From: Purshia tridentata
Taxonomy: Eukaryota; Streptophyta; Magnoliopsida; Rosales; Rosaceae
DNA: 54,439 bases
Direction of reading: 5' to 3'
Assembly (NCBI GenBank): GCA_003254885.1
Contig: QANT01003903.1
Location: 1 to 54,439 of the forward strand
Below are positions 41,281 to 54,439 of the stretch, one piece after another (positions within the stretch are counted from its first letter, which is position 1; every line of letters starts with the position of its first letter). The position numbers and the translations under genes are program-made. A model generated the notes under the pieces. It was not told the DNA's origin. It did not search any database and worked only from the letters and a program-made list of their open reading frames with translations.

Positions 41281-41717
41281 AGAGAGGTACTTTGGGGATA
41301 GAGCAGAATCTGAGTTGAGAACGATCAAACGATCAGCATTCAACAACAAAATAAGGCTCGCCATTTTGAAGACGATGTCGTGTGGGAGTGAATAGATCGA
41401 TCAGAAAAGAATATCACTCATCATCAGTCTCTCTGCCTACTAAAAAGACAATAACACAAGAAAACAAAACCCCCACCCCCAAAAAAAAAAAACAGTGTGA
41501 GAAACCCGAATTTGCTTTTCTTTTTCTGTTTTTGTTTTCATTTTTTATTTTCGGTTAAATATTTTCATTTCGTTTTCTCCGTTAGTGATCTCGAGGTGCG
41601 ATTGTTCTTAGGCTCTGTCTGGCTGTTGATCGACGATCAAACAACTCATTGATTGAAGAGTTATAAAAACCCAAAACAGAGAGAGAAAGAGAGAGAGAGG
41701 GAGGGAGAGAGAAAATT

Positions 41718-44700
41718 ATGGCAGTGGTTGAGAATGCTGGGGTGGAGCTGGGGAAGAGCGTGGGGTCGGCTTCATCGAATCGGAGCCTGGAGACGGCTGC
41801 ATCGCAGCAGCAGGATCAGCCGTCGTCAGGCGGCGCCGCATCCAACGATCAGGATCAGTCCAAGCAGAACGGTCCAATACGACACCGTATCGAGGCTCAG
41901 CAGAACAACAACAACAATGCTCCGGTTCTCAGAGCTCACGATCAGAGCCTGTACGCGATGGTTGGCGAAAACAACAACACTGGCAACGACAACATCAAAG
42001 CAGCTCAGCAGCGGAGCTTCGATCACGTCGGCGGCGGCGGCGGGAAGATCGGCTTCGATCATCCGCGATCCAACGGCGGGGATTTGCTGCAGCAGATTAA
42101 CGGGGGGGATCATCATCTTCATCATCATAATCATCATCATCACGACGTGGCGGGGGAGGAGAGCTTCAACCGGGACATGCGGGAGCTGAGGGAGCTCTTC
42201 TCTAAGCTCAACCCCATGGCGGAGGAGTTTGTGCCTCCCTCGCTTGCTAACAACCACCATGGACTCAATGCTGCTGCTGCTGGCTTTGTTAACTTTACAC
42301 TAAATAACAACAGAAATGGACAACAGGTTAACGGCTTCCCTGGTCGACGGGTATATATTCATCTTTTCTTCTTCTCTGTGTTCATTTTCCTTTTCATTGT
42401 GTGTTTGGTAGCTGAGGAAATGAAGGGAAAAGAAAAAGAACAGGAAAATGAGAATCCTTTAATCGATAAAGGTTAAAGCTATTTTGTTTTGTTTAAAGTT
42501 TGGGAGAAGAATTAGGCCACTAAGGCTGTCTTAGTTGCATAGAGGTTACAGCTTGCTCAGGTTTCACATCTCAAAATAAAAAGGAACAATCTTGATTGAA
42601 GAATTTAGTTTATTTTTAGAACATGTTTTGGTTACCAGATTGAGAATTCTTTGATGGGTGGGTTTTGCTCAGAGAAATAATCAAGGGAAACGGAGAATTA
42701 ACAGCAGAACGAGTCTAGCACAGCGAGAAGATAGAATCCGGAGGACTGTGTATGTGTCTGACATTGATCAACAGGTATGAAGATCACATTTTATTTCGTT
42801 GCAATTGACTTTTTGGTGCATGTGATACTAATGTGGTGGATTTTTGGGACATAGGTCACGGAGGAACAGCTTGCAGCTCTCTTTGTTACTTGTGGGCAGG
42901 TAATGGTCTTTTTTCGAAGAGCTCTGTGATTGTGTGATCGGAAATTCTGGTTTTGAAAAATTGCCCTTTTCTATGGCTGAAGGTTGTTGACTGCCGAATT
43001 TGCGGTGACCCAAATTCTGTTCTCCGTTTTGCCTTTATTGAGTTCACTGACGAAGGTAATGTGGATGTTCATATGCTGAGATGATGTGGGTGCAGAAGTT
43101 TGAAGAGTTATTTGCTGTGGTTATGATTTTTGACTGTTACTGATTGAACATTTGGTTCATGGTTTTTGGTTATGCAGAAGGTGCGCGGGCTGCTTTGAAT
43201 CTGGCAGGGACAATGCTTGGATTCTACCCTGTTAGGGTGTTGCCTTCTAAGACAGCTATAGCACCAGTTAACCCAACATTCTTGCCTCGGGTGAGTGAAC
43301 TCTCTTGTGACACTTGCAGATTTCTGAACATGAGAAACTTCTAGCCTTAGGGGAATCAATAGTTTCTTGCCTTGCAACTTGTTTGCTCATTGGTACTTTG
43401 GTTCAGACTGAAGATGAACGTGAGATGTGTGCGAGAACCATCTATTGTACAAATATTGACAAAAAGGTACTTTTCTTGTAATAGCTTAGTCATCAATGTG
43501 ATCAAGTTGCTATATTTTTTATGGATGTTTTTCTGGTTTAGGGTTGAGTCACATTTTTCTGGTGCAGGTTTCTCAAGCTGATGTTAAGCTCTTTTTTGAA
43601 TCAGTCTGTGGAGAGGTTTGTAGTTCTTAAAAAGTTTGAATGTTATGTTTCGTTTTTCCTTTTTGGTAACAATGTTATGTTTCTTTTGTACTATTAATAT
43701 ATTGGACTCCTTTTATGAGGCATCTCTTCTGATGCAGGTTTACCGTTTGAGGCTGCTAGGGGACTATCACCACTCTACTCGCATTGCCTTTGTTGAGTTT
43801 GTGATGGTAATTGCTTATTTATCATACTTCTGCATGCTGTATATTTATGTTTTCTTAATATGAATGTTTGTTTTAGCTCTTAGGCCGCTAGATTAATCTG
43901 GGGATATGTGAGGATAACGCAATACATGAAGCAAGCAAAGCTAAAAATACCCTGTTTCATATGATGAGTTACAGATTTCTAACTCACAAATGCTCTTTAT
44001 GATAGTGTTGTAAGCCATATTAGTATACAACCTTTGAAAGTTTCTTTGATTTTCACTTGACAAATGTGACTAATGTGTCTCATGATGTGTTTGATCTGTT
44101 ATTTAAGAAGGTAATTTATTTTTAAGAGATGAGATTGATGATTAGCATGGATGGGGATTTATAAATTCTGATAAGGAGAGGGAGGAGGTTGCTTTGAAAA
44201 TCTGTGACTTATGTTTGAAGTTCACCCCTCTCCATCTTTTCTGATATGCCTGAGATGGATATGATATTTTAGGTCATTAGTTTCGTTAAGTCGCAGTGAA
44301 TGGTTCATTTATTGTTAATTATAGATTGTAAAACAATAGTTGACCCACATACTAAGAACTTAAGCTTATAGGAACAATGATAAACCATTTTTATCATGGC
44401 ATCAGAGTAGGTGTTCATGAATTCGAACCACTAGTGGCTGAGAGAGGCCTACACGGGAGAGGGAGTTTTAGATTATAAAATAATAATATAGTCCACATGC
44501 TCACCAAAAGAAGAAAAAAAAAGGCCCACATCAAGTTTTTGGGTACAACTAAAACCAACAAACTTTTTCATTTAGAAATTAATGCCATTTTATCCACGAA
44601 GGCCACCCAATACTTCATGGCTTTTCTGTATAACTGGACATAAGAGGAGAATCATGGAGTTGAATTACAATAGAAGTGAACATAAATTTAATAGATATTG

Positions 44701-46130
44701 GTTTGCATGGAAATGTTCAGATTTGAAAATCAGAAGCCTCGTGATAAATTGCTAGAAAATCCAAAACTCAATGGAATGGTTACCTAAGTAGTGGTAGTCA
44801 ATGCCATGTCGTATGGATCTCCTCTTATGCTGATGTCTTGGTTGCCAAAAGGATCGCTTATTAAATGTAGTTGTGTGACTTGTGTCCACCCCCCTTTTTC
44901 CCAGTCTCCATTTTGGTTTTGATAAGTGTATCTATCCTTTCTATTTTGTTAACATTTTCTTTCTTTGTCATAGTTTATACAACATTGGAAAGTGAAATTA
45001 TTATTGGTTCTTCCATGCCTCCCCGGTTGTTATTGCTTAAATTTGCAGAAACTTATATTCTGATATCCCAAATAATGCTTTGGAGGGAAGTCTTATTAGG
45101 TCCTGTCATTTTATTTATGTCTTGTGTTAGAGATTAATTTTCTTGGGCATTGTGGAACATGCTATAATTAATGAACTAGTAATTTTGGAGTGTCAAACTT
45201 GAGTCCTGCTAAAGAAAATATAATTGGAGAGTGGGTGTTCCCAAGTGGTCTCTTTATGTGGGTTGCTGCTTTCAGCCAAAGTCTAACATTAGAAACCTGG
45301 TAAAGATGTAAATGATTATTGCCAGTTGGTGTTTAAGTCTCCAAATGCAATGGATTTCGACTCCACTGCCTGGAGCAAGGAAACTCTGGTTTTTTTATTC
45401 TCTCTCCTGGCAAAAATTTTGGTGGGTGATGCTAGAATTTATGGTAGGCTTGTTGGGACAGCAGGGATGAGAGAGGGAGGAATTTTGTTGCTTTAAACTG
45501 TGCTTCTCCCCTCAGATGATCTGATCATGACGCAAATTCTTGAATTATTGATGTTTGTATGGGAATATTTTAGTGGGTGCAAGGTTTAGTGATATGAGAG
45601 CATATGAGGACTTGAGGAATAGGCATATCTTTGGCACACTACTGACTCCTATCTTTGGCACTACTGACTCCTATCTTTGGCACACTACTGACTCCTATAG
45701 TGATATATAGTAGAAGTAGAATCAAAGGATTTTTAAAGTGGATTGGATGATGTATACAAGCCACAGCATGCATTGTTCTCCGAAAAGCTATGTTAGTTTA
45801 ATAAGTGATATTTACTCTTCAAAAACAGATCTCCACATTGATTGCTGCATTTGATAAGAATGTAATGGTAATGTACTTCCATCCTGCAGGCTGAAAGTGC
45901 AATTGCTGCTCTCAACTGTAGTGGTGTGGTGTTGGGATCATTGCCAATAAGGTTTGATTGCATGCTGTTTCATGTATTTTTTTTCCATTTTTTCTCCCAC
46001 CCTCATGAATTACATGATTTCTAGATAAATTTGATTTTTACATTATTAATCTTTGGTGTCTTGGATAAGCAGGGTAAGTCCATCAAAGACACCTGTTCGT
46101 CCACGTGCTCCTCGCCTTCCCATACATTGA
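41718..46130 (+). CDS. PABP-interacting RNA-binding protein (CID8-13 type)
   Basis: Cytoplasmic or nuclear RNA-binding protein that docks on the MLLE domain of poly(A)-binding protein. Ten exons: 41718-42350, 42673-42774, 42855-42899, 42983-43055, 43178-43290, 43407-43466, 43568-43615, 43738-43806, 45890-45951 and 46073-46130. They give 420 aa with GT-AG introns. The N-terminal half is Gln/Asn/Ser-rich and holds an Asn run and a His-rich run (residues 132-142). The PAM2 (PABP-binding) motif SKLNPMAEEFVPPS is at about 162-175. A basic stretch (NNQGKRRINSR) precedes two RRMs. RRM1 starts TVYVSDID at 236 and RRM2 starts TIYCTNID at 333, with RNP1-like FAFIEF and IAFVEF. The order PAM2, basic stretch, RRM, RRM is the hallmark of Arabidopsis CID8 to CID13. 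Intron 8 (43807-45889) is 2.1 kb and holds a TRIM-like element. Confidence 0.93.
44313..44570 (+). mobile_element. TRIM-like mini LTR retroelement in the CID intron
   Basis: A left terminal repeat of about 84 bp (44313-44396, TGTTAATTATAGATTG... to ...TTTTTATCA) is followed at once by TGGCATCAGAGTAGG. That is close to the initiator-Met tRNA primer-binding site TGGTATCAGAG. A purine-rich ACGGGAGAGGGAG lies before a right-hand repeat (about 44467-44570) that shares AGATTATAAAA, CCACATGCT and the AAACCA part with the left. The right copy has insertions, so the element is old. No coding capacity. Confidence 0.5.
45640..45700. repeat. Short tandem repeat in the CID intron
   Basis: Three copies of a 22-27-bp unit reading ATCTTTGGCACACTACTGAC followed by TCCT. 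The middle copy lacks a few bases. Lies inside the intron 43807-45889. Confidence 0.8.
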
Positions 46131-47638
46131 GTCATCATCTTTGGCATCCCAGACTGATTTACAGCTCCGGTTAAATATATTTAAATACACACACAACTAT
46201 GTAAAGATGTTCGCCGTGCCTCTGGTCGTTCTGTTTTATCTATACTTGTTCTCGGCTTCATAGCCTTCGATCTTTGTTATTTTAGGGTATGTTTATGTTA
46301 TTCTGGAATATAGAGTTGGACAAAACCTCGAGGCTTCAGAAGATTTCATATATTCCATGTATTATTGTTCATTTTGGGTTGGTCTTTTCCTAAGACTAAA
46401 CGTAAATGCTTCAAAGTAGTTTCTGACATATGAAGACCCTTTTAACAGTCCTTTGTAAGTTAATGGAAAATGGTCCTTTAGTTATGTTCGTTGCCTAGTT
46501 GTGCTCATATTTCATGGATTACTCTCTACATGCATGTTTACACTCACACAGTCACATCCTAGTACTGCTGCATTTTTCAGATGTATTTGAGGATTCTACT
46601 CCTTTTTGTTTTGTCTTAGCCTCTTCGGACACTATAATTACAATGCTATTTTTTTTTTCTTTTGTTGTCTGAATCCATTTATGGTTTGTTTGATATTATT
46701 TTGATCTGATGAAAATTGCTAGTCATGGTGGTTAATAACACTCATCAACAAGTGTATACAACTGCGATTATAAATTGTTATTTTCCTAACACCGAGTCTG
46801 TGACCTTGGTCCCCCTCTCATAAATGAAGTGTGTGTTACACGGCATTGCCTTTGAAGACAAGTCCGTGTTAGACTGTGACTAATTGACATGACTGTCACC
46901 GCTGAAAGTCAATCCAATAATTAAAGACAAAATGTCAGAGCTCACCTTAATGAAAATTTCTAATTTTGTATATTAGATGTGAAAAGAAAACAATTGGGTT
47001 GATCAATTTGTCGGGTTAATGGGTATAATAGAAATGGAATTACCCTTTATTAAATAGTAATGCCGTGCAAGCCAATCACAATCACAAGTTTTTATATTCT
47101 TTTTATTATAAGATAGGGTAGGGGTTCAAATAAGGAGATTTTATCTTCGGCCAATTCACACATCACAATTACAAGTTCACAACCATATAATAGTACTTCA
47201 CACGGACTCGTAGAAAGAAAAAGAAAAATACATCACAATGCGATTTATTTGTGTGGGCTTCTGAAAGAAGAAATTAAAAAAAGGAATAATTAGAAATAGG
47301 TCCAATTTTGAAGAGTTATTCAAGCTAAAACAATATAAAAGTTTAAATTAATATTTAAATCTAATTTTTTAGACTAAGGTCCAAAAAATAGACTTTTTAA
47401 AATTTTGACTCAAATTATCTCTTAAAATTAAGATAATCAATATGAATTAATTTTAAAAATGAAAGATAATATATATTCAGACATATTTAATTAAAACATT
47501 TAAGATTATCTAGTTTTATATTTTTTAATTTGAAATAATATATGATAATATCCGTTTATATTATATAATAATAAAAATGTTAACTCATAAAAAATAATCA
47601 AACAAATAAGAGAAAAAATAAAAAAATAAATATATATA
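46131..47638. other. CID 3' UTR, then intergenic
   Basis: The 3' UTR of the CID-type gene probably ends before about 46700. The rest is AT-rich and shows no supported gene. Confidence 0.5.
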
Positions 47639-47669
47639 GGTACATTTCAATTGTACCAATATCTAGGTT

Positions 47670-47708
<39 letters not shown>

Positions 47709-47914
47709 GAGCTGCTTCATTTTCTGAGTTTTGAGGGTAAATCTCATCTTTTCACCCCATCCCCTTCTAGGGTATAAAATGTGTTCAATAGAGGCGTTAT
47801 GTTAGAGTTTAGCTCTGAGATTTTGGGCGGAGCCCAAAATCCTGGAGCTAAATCATAACATAAAAGCCGACAAACCAGAGCCGATCGATTAATTGGTACA
47901 ATTGAAATGTATTT
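47639..47914. mobile_element. MITE-like foldback element with central hairpin
   Basis: Perfect 19-bp inverted ends, ACATTTCAATTGTACCAAT at 47642-47660 and its complement at 47892-47910. They enclose a second inverted pair of about 32 bp (47797-47828 against 47832-47863, about 80% matching, 3-nt loop) centred on TTTTGGGCGGAGCCCAAAA. A TA dinucleotide run (47672-47706) interrupts the left arm. No coding frame. No clear target duplication was found, so the outer borders are approximate. Confidence 0.6.
47672..47706. repeat. (TA)n microsatellite
   Basis: About 17 TA units in a row, inside the left arm of the foldback element. Confidence 0.9.
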
Positions 47915-48212
47915 ACAAACTAGAGTCAATCGTTCGTTTGGTACAGTTAAATCCTATAATTAATTATAGGATAATATGATAATATTAATTAGGATATATA
48001 ATATAATATTATAATATTAAAGTAATATACAATTAGAATAATATTATGATAATATTAGGATAATATTACACATTTTTTAAATTAAAAACATCTGGATAAT
48101 ATTTTTGAACCTTAGTCAAAAATAAAAAACTATTAAGGTATTTGTCTAAGAAAGGAGAAAAAATTGGACCAGCTTATAAATCACTCTTAAAAAAATAATA
48201 AATAAAAAGGAC

Positions 48213-52015
<3,803 letters not shown>

Positions 52016-52269
52016 ATCTTTCAAAGTGAGCTTGGGTAAAGTTAAGGCTTGAGAATATCTGTGGTTCCTTATGGAAAGTACTAGTGCATACCCAGAAAGG
52101 GAAATAAAGAAGAAAAGAAGCAGAAAAGGCAATCTCAAGATCAATTGTTAAATATAAATTGGGAATTTGGGATAGAGATTATGGGACTTGAAAGGGTAGC
52201 TCTAACATTTAATAGGATAGCAAAGGGAGATGCATCATGCATGCCATTATATAAGAATCGGATTAATGA

Positions 52270-52292
52270 CATATATATATATATAAATAGAT
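52270..52292 (-). promoter_or_regulatory. Possible TATA box of the ADH-like gene
   Basis: On the minus strand CTATTTATATATATATATAT lies about 260 bp upstream of the ATG at 52015. The simple TA composition makes this call weak. Confidence 0.3.
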
Positions 52293-54172
52293 CCCATATG
52301 GGATTATCTGTCATGGACGTTGTACTAGTAAAGAAACAAAAAATTGTAGCTAAAAGTCGTAGTATGGATCGACTTGGTCCAACCTAGCTTCGCTAATTTG
52401 GTACCATTAGGTTACTTGTTCAATGCTGACGGCACCCCATTAAACAATTGGTACTTGTCAACTTTTAAATTTATACAATTTGACCTAGACGCAGGCACGC
52501 AAATGAATATAAACCAAGAATTAAACCACTACACATTTCGTAAAATGACTACAAGTCTTCTGTTTCTTGAGCTTTTTTTTTTTTTTTATAGGGTTAATTA
52601 AATTCTGACCCAATGACATCAAGTCATCAACCATTCAGCCCCCTATTTTCTCTCACTTCATTTAGGCTCTTCCTTCCTTTATCCACCGCACCGCTGCCAT
52701 GAATGCACCACCTGTCCACCGCTGAGTTTCGTCACTAAAAACAAATGTCTCTTAAAGTTTTATTTAAGAGATTTTTCTTATGATTATTTAAATGATAAAG
52801 GGTAAAATGGCTATTTATTGGTTAAATGTAATTTTCTATTAAATATAGTCTAACAGTTTTTTTTTTTTTAACAATAGCATAGATTAGATTTTTGACATTA
52901 ATTCTGATTCATTCCCTATACACCTACACCACTTGGACTATTTTGTTTTGTTTTAAACAAAACAAAAGAAACTCTTCACATTATATACATAACATATGAG
53001 GGTATAATTGAAAACTTAATCAATTTTTATTTTTGTTCATGCACAAGCCAAATATGGAAATAGAAATAAAAAAGTAATTTTTAATTTATTTTCACAACAA
53101 AGTGAACAAACACAAGAAAAAGAATTTTACATTCCATTTTCCTTGAGAAATACGTAGAAGTTAATTTATTAAGAAATCAATTTCGTCAACCGAACAGTTC
53201 TTAAGGTTGGAGATCATTTTAATACAAAATCAATAAGGATAGGAGGAATGGTATAAATAAGGCGGTTGTGGAAAAAGTTCAAAATTTAAGAAAATGATAG
53301 CGGAATTTATCTTCAAATTTATGAAAATGAAATTAAATAAATTTATTTATTTATTCTGTATTTAATTATAAATATCAACCTTCAAGTGGAAAGTTCAATA
53401 TCAGTAAGATGCTGGCTAAATCCGTTGACAATAAATTGGAATCCGACAAGGACCACTTTTGTGTAGGAAGAAAGAATGAAACAAGTCGAAGGGGCCCTAG
53501 AATTTTGGACAATACGAATGAAAATGAAACTTTCCATTTTATTTCATTTATGCTTTCAGTTTAGACCAAATTATCATTTTGATCTAAGTTTGCTTTAGAA
53601 TCTACTTTGGTATTGTAGACTCAATTTTGATAATTCGGTCTCGTAGTTTATTGACGATTGTAATTGAACGATAATATTTTAATTTGATTAAATTGATGGA
53701 TGAAAAAAACACTTGAAATGTACGAGTTAATATATTTTTATATCGGGTATCTGAAAAGACAAAACTACCTCATTTAACTAATTAAGATATTGTGCTTTAA
53801 ACTTAATAATCAAAATGGTAAGAATTAAAACTACAAAACTAAAATGGAAGTTGAGGAAAACTATAGAGACTCAAATGATATTGACCTTAAGTTTAAGGGT
53901 AATTTTGTCCCACCAAAATGATTGGGTATTTGGGAATTGGGATGGATATAGCGTGTAGTGTAACTACTCAACTATTTCAATTAATGGTATTCAATTAATA
54001 CCCAAATATTTCATGTTCCTCAACTCCAACTCAACGCTTAGCCTTAAATGCCCCAATAATTTGGGGTTCTCTGCCCTCTATTTTTTCAGACCTTTTCTAT
54101 GGCAATGCAAGCATGTACTGTTCTAGATCTATATAGTTTGTCTAAGTTTGTGAATATGGGCTTTCTTGTTTT
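52293..54172. other. Intergenic, no gene seen
   Basis: AT-rich DNA upstream of the ADH-like gene. No coding frame or RNA gene can be supported. Confidence 0.5.
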
Positions 54173-54223
54173 TGTCCAGCCATCTATGTGAATATGTATT
54201 TTGGTCACATAGATGGCCGGACA
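54173..54223. repeat. Stem-loop with 19-bp arms
   Basis: TGTCCAGCCATCTATGTGA at 54173-54191 pairs with 54205-54223 with one mismatch around a 13-nt loop. It could be the inner or outer end of a foldback element or a simple hairpin. Confidence 0.8.
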
Positions 54224-54274
54224 GAAGAGACGACCTTCAAAATGCAAACTCCACAGGCATCACCAAGGAGTTAA

Positions 54275-54335
54275 ATTTCGGTTTTGTGGAAATTTTCGAT
54301 GGAAATTTCGACGGAAATTTCGAAAAAATTTCGGT
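54275..54335. repeat. GGAAATTTCGA tandem units
   Basis: Four to five imperfect units of GGAAATTTCGA or AAATTTCGG in 60 bp, close to the right edge of the window. Confidence 0.7.
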
Positions 54336-54439
54336 TTCGCTAGGATTTTGACAGAAATGATGGAAATTGCTATTAAAATACGAAAATTTTGAATGAAACT
54401 TTATTATAAGTTTATTTAACATATAATCTACTATATTGA

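Noticed and set aside
44871..45137. 88-codon plus-strand frame in the CID intron
   Set aside because: Inside a well-supported intron, hydrophobic by composition, with no similarity.
52016..52144. Hydrophobic in-frame extension upstream of the ADH-like start (LRLPFLLLFFFISLSG region)
   Set aside because: It looks like a signal anchor, but the frame begins with TTG and has no ATG before the one at 52015, so it is most likely leader sequence.

Overview
This is a stretch of plant nuclear DNA. It is AT-rich, with genes split by short GT-AG introns, SSR-rich 5' leaders and small transposon relics. The gene content (granule-bound starch synthase, GPI-anchored GH17 glucanase, CID-type PABP interactor, UBP protease) indicates a eudicot. 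A woody rosid, possibly Rosaceae, is my best guess from protein resemblance, but the species cannot be fixed from the sequence alone.

Layout from left to right. (1) 1-1740: intergenic, with a truncated GC-rich repeat at the left edge. (2) 2412-4891 (+): START lipid-binding membrane protein, 434 aa. (3) 6278-6604 (-): decayed fragment of a plastid pyruvate dehydrogenase E1-alpha gene. (4) 7439-12146: three small genes, two on minus and one on plus, whose proteins all end in the same D-G-L-x-x-[FI]-E-T-L-V motif. (5) 15282-18276 (+): GBSSI ('waxy'), 13 coding exons, 615 aa, with one GC-AG intron. (6) 20822-22518 (+): GH17 beta-1,3-glucanase with a GPI-type tail. (7) 24255-30530 (-): DUSP/USP ubiquitin protease of the UBP8-11 type, 926 aa, with a TRIM-like retroelement in one intron. 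(8) 31841-37109 (-): PHD-finger nuclear protein, 1127 aa. (9) 38500-39555: foldback Mutator-like element with a perfect 9-bp target duplication. (10) 41718-46130 (+): CID8-13-type PABP-interacting RNA-binding protein, 420 aa, with a second TRIM-like element in its 2.1-kb intron. (11) 47639-47914: hairpin-rich MITE-like element. (12) 48213-52015 (-): class III-like zinc alcohol dehydrogenase, 395 aa. (13) 52300-54439: intergenic, ending in a stem-loop and a short tandem repeat.

The genes do not form a pathway; this is ordinary plant gene order. All exon-intron models were built by hand by joining reading frames at GT-AG sites. Each gives a total length divisible by three and a continuous family-like protein. 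No obviously new multi-gene system is present. The most interesting items are the clustered micro-protein genes, the foldback element with its clean target duplication, the two intronic TRIM-like elements, the pyruvate dehydrogenase relic and the alternative ends of the glucanase gene.
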